DNA from: an uncultured Eubacteriales bacterium
GTDB taxonomy: Bacteria; Bacillota; Clostridia; Oscillospirales; Oscillospiraceae
Length of the DNA stretch: 64,000 nt
Reading direction: 5' to 3'
NCBI GenBank assembly: GCA_900545515.1
Contig: UQZA01000001.1
Location: 62,001-126,000, forward strand
Both the position numbers and the translations under genes were made by a program. Within the stretch, counting starts at the first letter, position 1. The number at the start of each line of letters is the position of its first letter. Below, one piece after another: positions 15,901 through 24,250 of the stretch. The notes beneath the pieces were generated by a model, which saw only the letters and a list, made by a program, of their open reading frames with translations, was not told the DNA's origin and searched no databases.

Positions 15901-18001
15901 AAGACATAGACGTGCCGGAGGCGGTGGCAAAGCCACTGAGATAGGCGGAAAATACGTTGCCACCGATGCCAGTAATTTCAGGCTTCAGGGTCAGGCCATC
16001 GGTAGGTCCCCAGGAGGAAAAGCTGGACATCTGCCCATCTACCGTGCTAGGGTTCCATGTGACCTCTACGCGGTATAATCCGTCGGCAGCTGGATTCTGT
16101 TCCAGATAGGTGACATAGGCGCTGTAAGTCGTTATAAAGGGGACCTCAAAATTCGTCAGGGAAAATGACACAATATCATATTCGGACTCCGGATCCGGAA
16201 CATACAGAATCACACCGGCCGCTCCACATTCCGCTGCCAGGGCTGCCACCTCATCGGCGTTTCCCCCGGCAAAGGGGTAGAGCACAAGATTTCCCTCCGC
16301 GTGATCAAAGTCACGAACCATGGCGAGGCTCTGCCCCCCCAGCTTCTCCTTCAAGCTGAAGCCATCCGGCGTTCCCGGCGCATCCATGTACTCCATTGGC
16401 ACACGTTCTCCATTGCGGTCCTGCCAGCTCAATATGTTGGAAGCCCCATATTGGGAAAACTCCAGGCTGTTTTCCGCACTGGCTACTGTCAGCACAGAAT
16501 CAAACGTGCCAGGCATGCCCAGGGTCCCTGTAGATACGGAGCTGGTTTCCACCAAATTGCTCCCCCACAGGCTTTGGTAGCCAGTAAAGGCGTCATTGCC
16601 TGCAGAGACTACCACGTTGATGCCCGCCTCATAGGCCGCATCATAAATTTCTGTGATTCCTGCATAATACATAGGGCCGCTGGCAATCCCCAGAGACAGG
16701 TTGGCGCAGTCTACCCCCAATGCAATGGCGTCCTCCACAGCAGCCAGGATGCTATCCATCCGGCCAGTGCCATTGGCGTCAAACACCTTCATGATCACCA
16801 GCTGCGCCTCTGGAGCCAGGCCCATGGTGGTCATTTTAAATTTCTCTTGATAGGCATCCGGTAGATTGCCAGCTATAATACCTGCCACATGCGTCCCATG
16901 TCCCTGATTCGGGTCGTTTCCAAAGTCGGCCTGACTGTCCCCATAGTTAAACGCGAAGGGGATTTTGGTGTTATAATAGACCGAATCCGCTGTCAGCCCC
17001 TCTACCATAGCTTCGGCGTGGAGGGTTCTGTCTGCCAGGACGGCAGAAACCGTCTCTTTGGTCATGGCCAGCCTACTCACATCGGCGGGCTGCTGCGCAA
17101 AGGCCGGATTAGACAGATACAGGCCGGTGTCAATGACTGCCACGGTCATATCCTCGCCCCGGTACCCCAGATCCCAAGCGGCATTGGCGCCCATGCCAGT
17201 GCTCACAGCTTTCAGGTTGGGCGCCAGCGCTTCCTCCGCTGAGGCCGCCTGAATCTCCGGCACGCAGAAGGTGGGCATGAGGTAGGCGTCCTTCACACCT
17301 TCCATGGACCGTATCTCTTCCAAATCCCCATATTGCACATCGGTGGAAACAGCGTTTGCCAACAGCGTAAATTGATTGTGCACCTCCAGGGCATAGCCCA
17401 GGGCATCCGCCAATGCGGCGGTTTTTGCCAGCTGAACCTTCTGGGCAGAGACCACGGCCTGCCGTTCAGCCGTACCCAGAGCTTCACCCAGCTGTACGGT
17501 CATTCCGGCTAGCTTTGCCACTGGCGCCTCATCAAAGACAATCATCACCGGTACCTGCTGGGTTTTCCCATAGGCCTCCAGCCGGAGGGAAACGGTGGTA
17601 TCCTCCGCCACCGGAGCGCCAGAGAGAATCTTTTGCACGGCCTGGGAATAGGCAGCAGCCTCTTTGGCGGAGAAGGTTTTGCAAACTGTGCCATCAGGCT
17701 GCACCATGGAGTCGCCACGACAATCCAGTTTCGCCAGAGCTTCCGCCTCTTCCGCAGTCAGGACACGCTCAGAAATATACATGTCCCCTTCCGCCTCATA
17801 CGTATAGCCCATTCCATTCTCATCTTCAAAGACATAGGTATAACCGGCGGGCACAAAAGTGGTTTGGTCCGCAGCGCCATAGACGATGCCTTCTGGCAAT
17901 TCCTCCGCTGCCTGCGCATAGGGTACGGTCCGCATTCCCAGCGCAAGCATGGTGCACAGCACCAGTACCAACGCCAGGAGCCTTTTCGTCGTTGCCTTCA
18001 T
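12911..18001 (-). CDS. SLH-anchored S8 subtilisin-like protease, 1696 residues
   Basis: A secreted, cell-wall-anchored serine protease. ATG 18001 follows AAAGGAGG; the N-terminus is a Sec signal sequence ending near AQAAE. The subtilase triad is Asp291 (VAVIDTGLY), His368 (GHGTHVAG) and Ser698 (GTSMSSPAVAA), with oxyanion Asn469. A PA-type insert (about 530-650) separates His and Ser. Fn3-like and bacterial Ig-like domains follow, then two Cys-pair modules (CEECGTLLKAGEKTPALGHA and the following one), and three SLH repeats at the C-terminus (from FVDVDPTKWYHDAVDF) for attachment to the wall. Architecture resembles C5a-peptidase-type lactocepins. The regulator downstream is probably in the same transcript. 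Likely roles are digestion of host or dietary protein and processing of exported peptides. Confidence 0.93.
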   Translation of the reverse strand: MKATTKRLLALVLVLCTMLALGMRTVPYAQAAEELPEGIVYGAADQTTFVPAGYTYVFEDENGMGYTYEAEGDMYISERVLTAEEAEALAKLDCRGDSMVQPDGTVCKTFSAKEAAAYSQAVQKILSGAPVAEDTTVSLRLEAYGKTQQVPVMIVFDEAPVAKLAGMTVQLGEALGTAERQAVVSAQKVQLAKTAALADALGYALEVHNQFTLLANAVSTDVQYGDLEEIRSMEGVKDAYLMPTFCVPEIQAASAEEALAPNLKAVSTGMGANAAWDLGYRGEDMTVAVIDTGLYLSNPAFAQQPADVSRLAMTKETVSAVLADRTLHAEAMVEGLTADSVYYNTKIPFAFNYGDSQADFGNDPNQGHGTHVAGIIAGNLPDAYQEKFKMTTMGLAPEAQLVIMKVFDANGTGRMDSILAAVEDAIALGVDCANLSLGIASGPMYYAGITEIYDAAYEAGINVVVSAGNDAFTGYQSLWGSNLVETSSVSTGTLGMPGTFDSVLTVASAENSLEFSQYGASNILSWQDRNGERVPMEYMDAPGTPDGFSLKEKLGGQSLAMVRDFDHAEGNLVLYPFAGGNADEVAALAAECGAAGVILYVPDPESEYDIVSFSLTNFEVPFITTYSAYVTYLEQNPAADGLYRVEVTWNPSTVDGQMSSFSSWGPTDGLTLKPEITGIGGNVFSAYLSGFATASGTSMSSPAVAASATLVRQYLETTNLEESEIAHVVNCLLMSTATPIRDEAHNTLYFVRRQGAGMANPAAAISSGAYIQVAGTNKAKLELGDDPQKTGVYDMTFEVVNFSDQDKTYTLDTTVLGQVAQGGRIVNGEVTYLTFDYARELEVDTTCSAQGGKVTVPANSKVEVHVTVTLPDAERAYLEERFPYGSYVEGFVQLLSEETPSLSVPFLAFYGDYGAAPVVEEGTYETLVSDSQPVTTADQFHNAIWGFQPAYSFGHAQLNQPQQRYLGSTASPYPQLPAEVWEQTPGDYVPFYSQTAGISPNGDWVLDYFQMGLGLKRNAKEIRYTVTNNTTGEVLWEQKTDAVSKTYYSDTYGTTMYGGIFGADALSYDWLYDQYEENGAVYYKTNQCRLPNGTQVTIRAEVIPEYQEATPGVVEFTLNIDTAAPVREDQDFHFFSYTEDNSAWAPPEEYSEDTQCFFSIESRENMYLDYAVNALVSYVEETDRWTGRVSTLAYASKTPGMTFGTSCGANPEFFPDGKIIFMFYDYAGNVSAEEVSLSDDLLEWVNPIAEKQVLQVGEKITLRNEIDTDMTIWTQWKTSDANIARIAEVPNNFYGGEFCVLEAVSPGTVTISAGFGNWGRWMKEVEITVVPNEFAIIQQPTSVETIPGETVTFAVRTTRDDSCAYQWQEFLADSQTWQDCQLPGAHTAMLQVLAEASRNGQQFRCVVTDSDGAVLESEVATLTILHHGDHTDLSVVGVKEATCLEEGYTGDIYCEECGTLLKAGEKTPALGHAFGEWIQVKAPTCTEPGEEIRICKHGCGATEAREISASCPSEKFVDVDPTKWYHDAVDFTVENGLFEGTSDVTFSPQLTMSRAMLATVLYRLEGEPEVSGSKPFTDLPDDAWYTDAICWAAEHRIIQGVGGGKCAPNTPVTREQTVLMLQRYGAFKGYDTAKSEDLHDFTDADRVSPWAMDAVRWAVAEGLLCGRGNGVLDATGRITRAEAAAILMRFMQSFVL

Positions 18002-18056
18002 GGTAAAAGCCTCCTTTAATTTCGTCACCTGAGACAGACGCCCAAGTCCTGTTCCT

Positions 18057-18085
18057 AGCATAGCACAAGATGCGCAATTTTGCAA
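18057..18085 (-). promoter_or_regulatory. Promoter of the first SLH subtilase
   Basis: On the minus strand TTGCAA (18080-18085) and TATGCT (18057-18062) with a 17-bp spacer, about 55 nt before the start codon. Confidence 0.65.
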
Positions 18086-18191
18086 CAATAAAAAACTTTT
18101 TTGCGCACACCGCATTGTATGCGCCGTAAGCCTGTGCTCCAGGCCCTTGGAAAATATCTGCAAATACTTCGGCAGATGTGTTCACAGCCGC

Positions 18192-18220
18192 TTGAGAAAC
18201 GGAGCATTGCGTGCTATACT
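18192..18220 (+). promoter_or_regulatory. Promoter of ychF with a long leader
   Basis: TTGAGA (18192-18197) and TATACT (18215-18220), 17-bp spacer. Transcription would begin near 18227, giving a leader of about 170 nt before the ychF start. Confidence 0.6.
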
Positions 18221-18266
18221 GAATGCGTTGTGATGCGCCCTGTTTCTCTGCAAAAGGGGGCCATCC

Positions 18267-18302
18267 ATGAGCATGGAGCTCAAGGGCAGCCCATGTGAGT
18301 AG
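18267..18302 (+). CDS. Possible 11-codon leader ORF before ychF
   Basis: ATG 18267, with AAAAGGGGG at suitable spacing, opens a reading of 11 residues (MSMELKGSPCE) and a TAG stop, inside the ychF leader. Nothing else supports translation. Confidence 0.25.
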   Translation: MSMELKGSPCE

Positions 18303-18397
18303 GGTATCTGCCACAGAACAGGCGGGCTGTATTCTGCGTAAACGCCACAGGTGAAACCCCTGAAAACAAAGGAAAATCGAAGGAGATATCAGATCAT

Positions 18398-19495
18398 ATG
18401 AAATTAGGCATTGTCGGTCTGCCCAACGTGGGCAAGTCCACCCTTTTTAACGCCATCACCAACGCCGGCGTTCCGGCAGATAACTACGCCTTCTGCACCA
18501 TCGACCCCAATGTGGGCGTGGTTTCCGTCCCGGATGAGCGGCTGGAATGGCTCCGGGATATGTACAAGCCGAAGAAATTCACCCCGGCGGTGATTGAATT
18601 TGTAGACATTGCAGGCCTTGTGAAGGGGGCCTCCAAGGGGGAGGGCTTGGGCAATCAGTTCCTCTCCAACATCCGCACCACCGACGCCATTGTCCACGTG
18701 GTCCGCTGCTTCGATGATCCCAACGTGACCCATGTTGAGGGCTCCACCGATCCCCTGCGGGACATCGACATCATCAACCTGGAGCTCATCCTAGCCGATG
18801 CGGAAATGGTCACCCGCCGGGTGGACAAGGCCCAGAAGGCGGCCAAGGGCGGGGACAAGCGGTTCCTTCACGAGGTGGAGGTATTCCAGGGGCTCCTGGC
18901 CCACCTGAATGAGGGAAACCTGGCCCGGACCTATGACTGCTCCGACGATGACCGGGCTCTCATCGCCACCTCCGACCTTCTCACCCTGAAGAAAACCATT
19001 TACGCCGCCAACCTCTCCGAGAGCCAGGTAAATGAGCCGGAGGCAAGTCCCTACTTCCGGCAGGTCCAGGAGCTGGCAAGCCGGGAGGGCAGCCAGGTGC
19101 TGCCCATCTCCGCCAAGCTGGAGGCGGACATCGCCGAGCTGGACGACCCGGAGGAGAAGGCCATGTTCATGGAGGAGCTGGGCCTGGTGGAATCCGGACT
19201 GGACCGGCTGATCCGCAGCAGCTATGCCCTTCTGGGACTCGTCTCCTTCCTGACGGCAGGCTCCGACGAATGCCGGGCCTGGACCATTCATAAGGGCACC
19301 AAGGCCCCCCAGGCCGCCGGAAAGATCCACACCGACTTCGAGCGTGGCTTCATCCGGGCCGAGGTCATCGCCTTCCAGGATCTCCAGGCCTGCGGCTCCA
19401 TGTCCGCCGCCAAAGCAAAGGGCCTGGTCCGCAGCGAGGGCAAGGAATACGTCATGCAGGACGGAGATATCGTGAATTTTCTCTTTAACGTATAA
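18398..19495 (+). CDS. ychF: Ribosome-associated GTPase/ATPase YchF (OLA1 family)
   Basis: A 365-residue Obg-superfamily P-loop protein. G1 is GLPNVGKSTLFNA, G3 DIAGLVKGAS, and the C-terminal TGS-like domain includes AWTIHKGTKAPQAAGKIHTD and RAEVIAF. This family prefers ATP and acts on ribosome-associated stress responses. Length and start match the family; AAGGAG lies 10 nt upstream. Monocistronic, with its own promoter and terminator. Confidence 0.97.
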   Translation: MKLGIVGLPNVGKSTLFNAITNAGVPADNYAFCTIDPNVGVVSVPDERLEWLRDMYKPKKFTPAVIEFVDIAGLVKGASKGEGLGNQFLSNIRTTDAIVHVVRCFDDPNVTHVEGSTDPLRDIDIINLELILADAEMVTRRVDKAQKAAKGGDKRFLHEVEVFQGLLAHLNEGNLARTYDCSDDDRALIATSDLLTLKKTIYAANLSESQVNEPEASPYFRQVQELASREGSQVLPISAKLEADIAELDDPEEKAMFMEELGLVESGLDRLIRSSYALLGLVSFLTAGSDECRAWTIHKGTKAPQAAGKIHTDFERGFIRAEVIAFQDLQACGSMSAAKAKGLVRSEGKEYVMQDGDIVNFLFNV

Positions 19496-19504
19496 CCCAT
19501 CTCA

Positions 19505-19541
19505 GCCGCCGGATCCACCCCATGGACCCGGCGGCCGTTTT
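19505..19541 (+). terminator. Intrinsic terminator of ychF
   Basis: GCCGCCGG (19505-19512) pairs with CCGGCGGC (19528-19535), then CGTTTTAT. Confidence 0.8.
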
Positions 19542-19591
19542 ATCCCTGGCAGACCATGTCATCCCCTTAAGCGCTGCCATCCATTGGCCCG

Positions 19592-19690
19592 AGGCTGTAG
19601 GGTGCGGCCTCCCGGACGCACCCTACCCAGCTCCACGCAACCAGGCCCTAGGAAGCCCAGGGATGCTTGCCTGCACCGTACACACCCGCG
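19592..19690. repeat. Intergenic repeat family B, copy 1
   Basis: GTAGGGTGCGGCCTCC then GGACGCACCCTAC form an imperfect dyad. Copies occur near 20312, 49793 and, degenerate, 61753. The rest of the 19.5-19.8 kb gap holds no gene. Confidence 0.7.
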
Positions 19691-19820
19691 CCGTTGAAGG
19701 CAGGGCGCCACCGCGCCAGTCCAAAGGGGCCACAGGTTTCCTCTGAAATTCTTGCCACAGGGTTTGACCCTCCCCCATCCGGGGCAGAATTTGGTATCAC
19801 ACATTTCGGGAGGTCACACC

Positions 19821-20234
19821 ATGGGGCTATGGAGATATTCAGTGCTTTGGTACCTGGGGGGCATGGCCTACACAGGGATGGAGCTTCTGTGGCGGGGATG
19901 GAGCCACAGCAGCATGTTTGCCGCCGGGGGCACCTGCTTTCTCCTCATCGGCCACCTGGGGGAGCTGGAAAAGCCCTTGCCCCTTGCCTGGCGGAGCCTG
20001 GCCGGAGCGGGGATTGTAACCACTGTAGAGCTGGCCGCCGGTCTGCTGGTCAACCGGAATTACCAGGTTTGGAACTACAGCGCCATGCCCGGCAACTTCC
20101 TGGGTCAGATCTGCCTGCCCTTCACCCTCTTGTGGGTCCCTGTGAGCCTGGGAGCCACCTGGGCCTATGACTTCCTGCGCCGCCGCCTCTTCGGTCTCCC
20201 CCGTCAGAGCTACCGGTGGCTCTCATGGAGATGA
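19821..20234 (+). CDS. Small four-helix membrane protein (putative ABC-transporter type IV, CmpB-like)
   Basis: A 137-residue membrane protein with GGGAGG 8 nt before ATG 19821. The segment GGMAYTGMELLWRGWSHSSM followed by FAAGGTCFLLIGHL is characteristic of the small family called putative ABC-transporter type IV; about four hydrophobic helices follow, the last ending in a basic tail. No ATPase partner is adjacent, so the transport label is nominal. Stand-alone gene between repeat-filled gaps. Confidence 0.65.
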   Translation: MGLWRYSVLWYLGGMAYTGMELLWRGWSHSSMFAAGGTCFLLIGHLGELEKPLPLAWRSLAGAGIVTTVELAAGLLVNRNYQVWNYSAMPGNFLGQICLPFTLLWVPVSLGATWAYDFLRRRLFGLPRQSYRWLSWR

Positions 20235-20304
20235 ATCCGATCCCTTCGGCCATGTGCGTATCTCTCAAGCAAGTACCGTTTGGCTTTTCAGGTTTTGGTT
20301 GCGC

Positions 20305-20480
20305 GGAGCCGGGTAGGGTGCGGCCTCCCGGACGCACCGGTGGGAAAAGCTGACCGGTTGCTGCAGCCCCGGGCGAATTCATACCGGCTTGTAGAGAAGT
20401 CCGAATTCGCCTAAGGGTTCTCAATCCCAACACACCCTGCTGGGTCGCGTCAAGGATGCCGCATCCTACGTCCCCCATGG
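20305..20480. repeat. Intergenic repeat family B, copy 2
   Basis: GTAGGGTGCGGCCTCCCGGA at about 20314 and a second half GGATGCCGCATCCTACG at about 20454 flank unrelated sequence. No gene in this gap (20.24-20.63 kb). Confidence 0.6.
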
Positions 20481-20561
20481 GCAAAATTACCACTGTGCGC
20501 CCCCACAGCGCTCCTGCACTGCCCGTCTAATTCGCAGGACTCTTCGGTGCATATTCAAGCA

Positions 20562-20595
20562 GCGGGAGAAGCCACAAGGATGTGACTTCTCCCGC
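20562..20595 (-). terminator. Hairpin after the VanW-like gene
   Basis: GCGGGAGAAG (20562-20571) pairs with CTTCTCCCGC (20586-20595), about 35 nt after the stop of the minus-strand gene. No strong U-tract. A near-identical stem follows ilvE at 60595. Confidence 0.5.
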
Positions 20596-20630
20596 AAAAT
20601 TTTGCTGTTATTTGAAATGGCAGCTTTGGC

Positions 20631-22535
20631 TCATTCCCCGTCCTCTTCCGGGTCGGTAGGTTCCGGCTCCGGGTCCGGGTCCGTGGGCGGATCAGTCGGG
20701 GGGGCGGTCTCCGGTGGATCTGTCTCGGGGGGATCGGTGGCTGGGGGGTCCGTTGCCGGGGGAGCCGCAGGGCGGGGGACCACCGCCACCACCTTGTCCC
20801 GGCGGGCGTACTCGGAATGGGCCTCAAAGGCTTCGGAAATCAGCTCATCGGTTTCCTTGTCATACTTGTATTTGTACGTATCCACCGTGTAACCCGTGTA
20901 GGGTGTGGTGATGGTCTCGCCGTCTTCGTAGGAGCCGTCGGTGATTTCCTTCTCCTTCGTCTCCCAGGGATCCTTGGACAGGACCACATAGTCCATTTTC
21001 ACATAGTAATCCTTGGTGTCCGTGCCGATGAACTCAATATCCACATAGCCGTCATGGACCGAGGCGTTGATCTTAATGGGATAATCGGTGTTGTTCCGGA
21101 ACTGATAGTCCAGAGAGCCCCAGTACACCGTGGCGTCCATGCCCATGGGCACATAGTCCACACTGAAGGTGTGGACCGCCCGGGAAACCACCTCCAGGTC
21201 GGCATACAGGGTGCAGTAGTACAAGGTGGAGGCCACCTGGCACACGCCGCCCCCCAGCTCCTGAACCGACTCCATGCCGGAATACACCGTAGCGGCCTTG
21301 TAGCCCTTCTCCGCAGTCCGCTCCCCCACAGTTTCGTTGAAGGAGAAAACGGCGCCGGGCTTCAGGATATACCCGTCAATGGCCTCGCAGGCCAGCTCCA
21401 AATTCCGGGTCCGGTTGGAATTCCAGGTGTGGTCCGTATGGGCATACGCCAGCACATCCCGGAACAGGTCCGCCTCCAGAGATTCCTTCGTGTGCTCCGG
21501 AACCAGAATCTGGAAGGGCACCCGCAGCTCCTGACCCGGCTGGGCGCTGTCCAGCTGCTTCTGTACCTCCTCCACCACGAAGCCGTAGCCCAGGGTCTCC
21601 TGGGAGGCCACATAGGTGGTCTCGTCCAGCACCGCGTCCACAGGGGCCAGGCAATATTTCTGGAACACCTCCTGGAGGTTGAGCTTCTCCGGGAGTGTCT
21701 CATCATAGGTGATGGAAATGGGAGACAGGTCCCCCTGAGAGAAGGCCTTCAGAATCCGGTCCTCCAGGGCCTGGGTGTCCAGGTGACGGCCGGGCTGGCC
21801 ACTGCGAAGAATCAACGTTTGGCCGTTTTCCGGGATGATGGGGGTCTGCTCCTGTCCGGTTTCCCCCTCATAGCCACTCAGGTCCGGGCGCTGCCCCTCC
21901 ACCTGGGCAGTGGGCTGGGTCAAGGTGCTTTCCAAGTCCGCACCCAGCTGATTGACCGCATCCTCAATATAGCCCTTATCCAGGGTCAGAAAATCTGCCG
22001 CCTCCATGGTGTGGGTGCTGAGGGCAGCCTCCGACCGGGCGCGCGCCCGGTCAAACATGTTGCCGTCCCGCCCGTATTGGTACGCAGCCTCAGCCATCGC
22101 CTGGGCGTCCAGCCGGACCTTGGTATTTTCCGGGGGCAGCACCAGGTCCCGGTCCTGCAGGTGAATCACCAGGGACTGTCCATACAGGCTTTGGGCCTGG
22201 GTCTCCAGGGCCTGGGCGGCCTGTTCCTGGGTCATGCCGCTCAGATTGAGGTTCAGGGCATATACATTGTCGAAAATAAGGCCGTCGTCCCGGGAATAGC
22301 TCCACAGGAAGAAGCTCAGGCCCAGCACCACCACAGCCAGCACAGCGGCCACAGAAATGGCTGTAATTTTCAGCCGCTTTTTTCGCCGCGCCTCCGGCTC
22401 CTGCGCCCCGGCGGGCTCCCGGTCCGGCCTGCCTCCAGCCGACTGGGTCATACGCTTAAAATCCGCCTCCAGCCGCGCCCGCTCCTGGGCGGCGCTGCCA
22501 CGAGGCTTTGTAAACTTACCCTTTTTGATATTCAT
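20631..22535 (-). CDS. VanW-family cell-wall protein with Pro/Asp/Thr-rich tail
   Basis: A 634-residue envelope protein. An N-terminal cytoplasmic stretch of about 50 charged residues is followed by one membrane helix (about 56-78), so most of the protein lies outside. A peptidoglycan-binding-type region (about 190-370) precedes the VanW domain, recognised by LKPGAVFSFNETVGERT and by ELGGGVCQVASTLYY. The last ~50 residues are a repetitive PPTDP/PPETDP wall-spanning tail. VanW-like proteins occur widely in Clostridia and are not by themselves evidence of vancomycin resistance; no vanHAX genes are nearby. ATG 22535 has GGAG upstream. Own promoter. Confidence 0.9.
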   Translation of the reverse strand: MNIKKGKFTKPRGSAAQERARLEADFKRMTQSAGGRPDREPAGAQEPEARRKKRLKITAISVAAVLAVVVLGLSFFLWSYSRDDGLIFDNVYALNLNLSGMTQEQAAQALETQAQSLYGQSLVIHLQDRDLVLPPENTKVRLDAQAMAEAAYQYGRDGNMFDRARARSEAALSTHTMEAADFLTLDKGYIEDAVNQLGADLESTLTQPTAQVEGQRPDLSGYEGETGQEQTPIIPENGQTLILRSGQPGRHLDTQALEDRILKAFSQGDLSPISITYDETLPEKLNLQEVFQKYCLAPVDAVLDETTYVASQETLGYGFVVEEVQKQLDSAQPGQELRVPFQILVPEHTKESLEADLFRDVLAYAHTDHTWNSNRTRNLELACEAIDGYILKPGAVFSFNETVGERTAEKGYKAATVYSGMESVQELGGGVCQVASTLYYCTLYADLEVVSRAVHTFSVDYVPMGMDATVYWGSLDYQFRNNTDYPIKINASVHDGYVDIEFIGTDTKDYYVKMDYVVLSKDPWETKEKEITDGSYEDGETITTPYTGYTVDTYKYKYDKETDELISEAFEAHSEYARRDKVVAVVPRPAAPPATDPPATDPPETDPPETAPPTDPPTDPDPEPEPTDPEEDGE

Positions 22536-22609
22536 CGCTCCTATCTCCAGCGGATGTGGCTCCGTCTGTTTTTCTCCGGTCCCCTCTTGGCCCCTTTGGG
22601 CTTGCAGTT

Positions 22610-22637
22610 ATTTTACCACAATTTTGACGGAATGCAA
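22610..22637 (-). promoter_or_regulatory. Promoter of the VanW-like gene
   Basis: Minus strand TTGCAT (22632-22637), 16-bp spacer, TAAAAT (22610-22615). Confidence 0.65.
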
Positions 22638-22814
22638 TTACATTTCCCCTTCAACATGTAACAATTATGTGAACCAAAAGAAACAGAAAATTCACTCTTT
22701 TGGCAAATGGGTCCGCTCCCGTCTTTCCCCAATTTTCAAAACTTGGGTAATCTCCAGCCTACAGGCTGTTGACAGACGGGCCCGTCTGTAGTACCCTCAA
22801 AGCATCGAAAATCA

Positions 22815-23010
22815 CCACCTGCACCGGCGCGGCAGCGCCCTGCCTTCCCCTGGGGGCATAGGCATACCGGAAAGGTGAGCTCTGGGAGTGATCCAGATGG
22901 ACTGCGCAGGGAACGGCCTTGGCCGTTCCGCCTCTCACCCCCCTAGTTCTCACCAGACCCCAGGTAGAGGCGCTCCTGCGCCAGTACGGAAAAAGGAAAT
23001 GCGTCTGCCC
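22815..23010. repeat. Intergenic mosaic repeat (family A), copy 3
   Basis: A full unit: GGCGCGGCAGCGCCCTGCC at the left and CAGTACGGAAAAAGGAAATG at the right, with a GAACGGCCTTGGCCGTTCC palindrome between. It fills the 22.54-23.03 kb gap; no gene is supported there. Confidence 0.65.
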
Positions 23011-23031
23011 TGCATCCTGTCCCAGGGCCGG

Positions 23032-23059
23032 TTGATTTTTTCCTGCAATATGATAAAAT
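23032..23059 (+). promoter_or_regulatory. Promoter of the glycosyltransferase-PAP2 operon
   Basis: TTGATT (23032-23037), 16-bp spacer, TAAAAT (23054-23059), about 70 nt before the first start. Confidence 0.6.
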
Positions 23060-23128
23060 AGTGTCGCTGACCCGGCCCAAGCCGGATCTCTTTTATACTT
23101 CGAGTCATTGAGAGGAGCAAGCTCATCC

Positions 23129-24250
23129 ATGCGCATCTTCATTCTCTCCTGCAATACAGGGGAAGGACACAATTCCGCCGCCAAGGCCATCGCAGAGGTC
23201 TTGACTGCCCGCGGCATTGACAGCGAGATCACCGACGGATTGGCCTTTTTATCTCCCGAGGTCTCCAAATTCATCAGCAACTGGCACGTCCGAATCTACA
23301 AGCGTGCCCCCCTGCTGTTCAACGCCGGCTACCGCATGGCCGAAAATCACGATCCAGCGCCGGAGGATGCCTCCATGGTGTACAAAGCCCTGTCTCTGGG
23401 GGCGAAGAAGCTGTACGCCGCCCTGGAGGCTGGACGCTATGACGCCGTGGTCAGCACCCATGTCTTTGCCAGTCTGGTGATGCGCCGGGTCTGTCAGGAT
23501 TATCCCATCTCCATCCCCCACTATCTGGTAGCCACGGACTACACCTGCAGCCCCTATGTGGCCGAGGCCCAGGCAGACGGCTACTTTATCCCGGACGAAA
23601 AGCTGGCAGACGAATTCGCCCGGTGCGGCATTCCCAAAGAGAGGCTCATCGCCACCGGCATCCCCGTGCGTCAAATCTTCTTCACACCCGGCAGCCGTTC
23701 GGAAAGCCGGGCCGCCCTCGGCATCCCGGCGGACAAGCGGGTGGCCCTTCTCATGAGCGGAAGCATGGGCTGCGGCCCCATCAAGCGTCTGGCCCGCCGC
23801 CTGACGGAAATGCTGCCGGAGGATGGCATGCTCATCGTCATCTGCGGCCACAACGAAAAGCTTTACGAGAGCCTTCTGGAGCTGGGCAACCGGTCCAATC
23901 TCCGGGTCCTGGGCTTCACCAAGGATGTCCCCGCCTATATGGATGCAGCGGACCTGATGCTCACCAAGCCCGGTGGTCTCAGCTCCACGGAGGCCGCCGC
24001 CAAGGGCCTTCCCATGATCTTCATCGATGCCGTGGGCGGCTGCGAGGGGCGGAATCTGGAGTTTTACACCCGGTACGAGCTGGCAGAGACAGCGGATTCC
24101 GTAAACCGTCTGGCAAAGCTGGTCTGCACCAACCTGGCCGACCCGGAAAAGCTCCGGTCCATGTCCCAAGCCCTGCGGGTTAACTTCCGTCACAATGGCG
24201 GCGTAGAGATCTGCGACGTCCTTACCAAGGGGAGGAGGGTCTCTACATGA
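23129..24250 (+). CDS. Glycolipid glycosyltransferase, MGDG-synthase/UgtP-like
   Basis: A 373-residue GT28-type enzyme. The N-terminal MRIFILSCNTGEGHNSAAKA is the MGDG-synthase-like acceptor-side signature; the C-terminal half has the donor-binding region SGSMGCGPIKRLARRL, CGHNEKL and KPGGLSSTEAAAKGLP. It should transfer a hexose from a UDP-sugar to diacylglycerol at the inner membrane face, making membrane glycolipids or lipoteichoic-acid anchors. ATG 23129 is chosen by homolog length; an upstream TTG at 23108 is in frame. The stop overlaps the start of the PAP2 gene by 4 bp, implying translational coupling. Confidence 0.88.
   Translation: MRIFILSCNTGEGHNSAAKAIAEVLTARGIDSEITDGLAFLSPEVSKFISNWHVRIYKRAPLLFNAGYRMAENHDPAPEDASMVYKALSLGAKKLYAALEAGRYDAVVSTHVFASLVMRRVCQDYPISIPHYLVATDYTCSPYVAEAQADGYFIPDEKLADEFARCGIPKERLIATGIPVRQIFFTPGSRSESRAALGIPADKRVALLMSGSMGCGPIKRLARRLTEMLPEDGMLIVICGHNEKLYESLLELGNRSNLRVLGFTKDVPAYMDAADLMLTKPGGLSSTEAAAKGLPMIFIDAVGGCEGRNLEFYTRYELAETADSVNRLAKLVCTNLADPEKLRSMSQALRVNFRHNGGVEICDVLTKGRRVST

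Noticed and set aside
20640..20770. G-rich stretch at the 3' end of the VanW-like gene as a quadruplex element
   Set aside because: It is explained by the repetitive PPTDP-type codons of the protein tail on the other strand.
20631..22535. Vancomycin resistance from the VanW-like gene
   Set aside because: VanW-domain proteins are widespread in Clostridia and no ligase or dehydrogenase genes of a resistance cluster are nearby.
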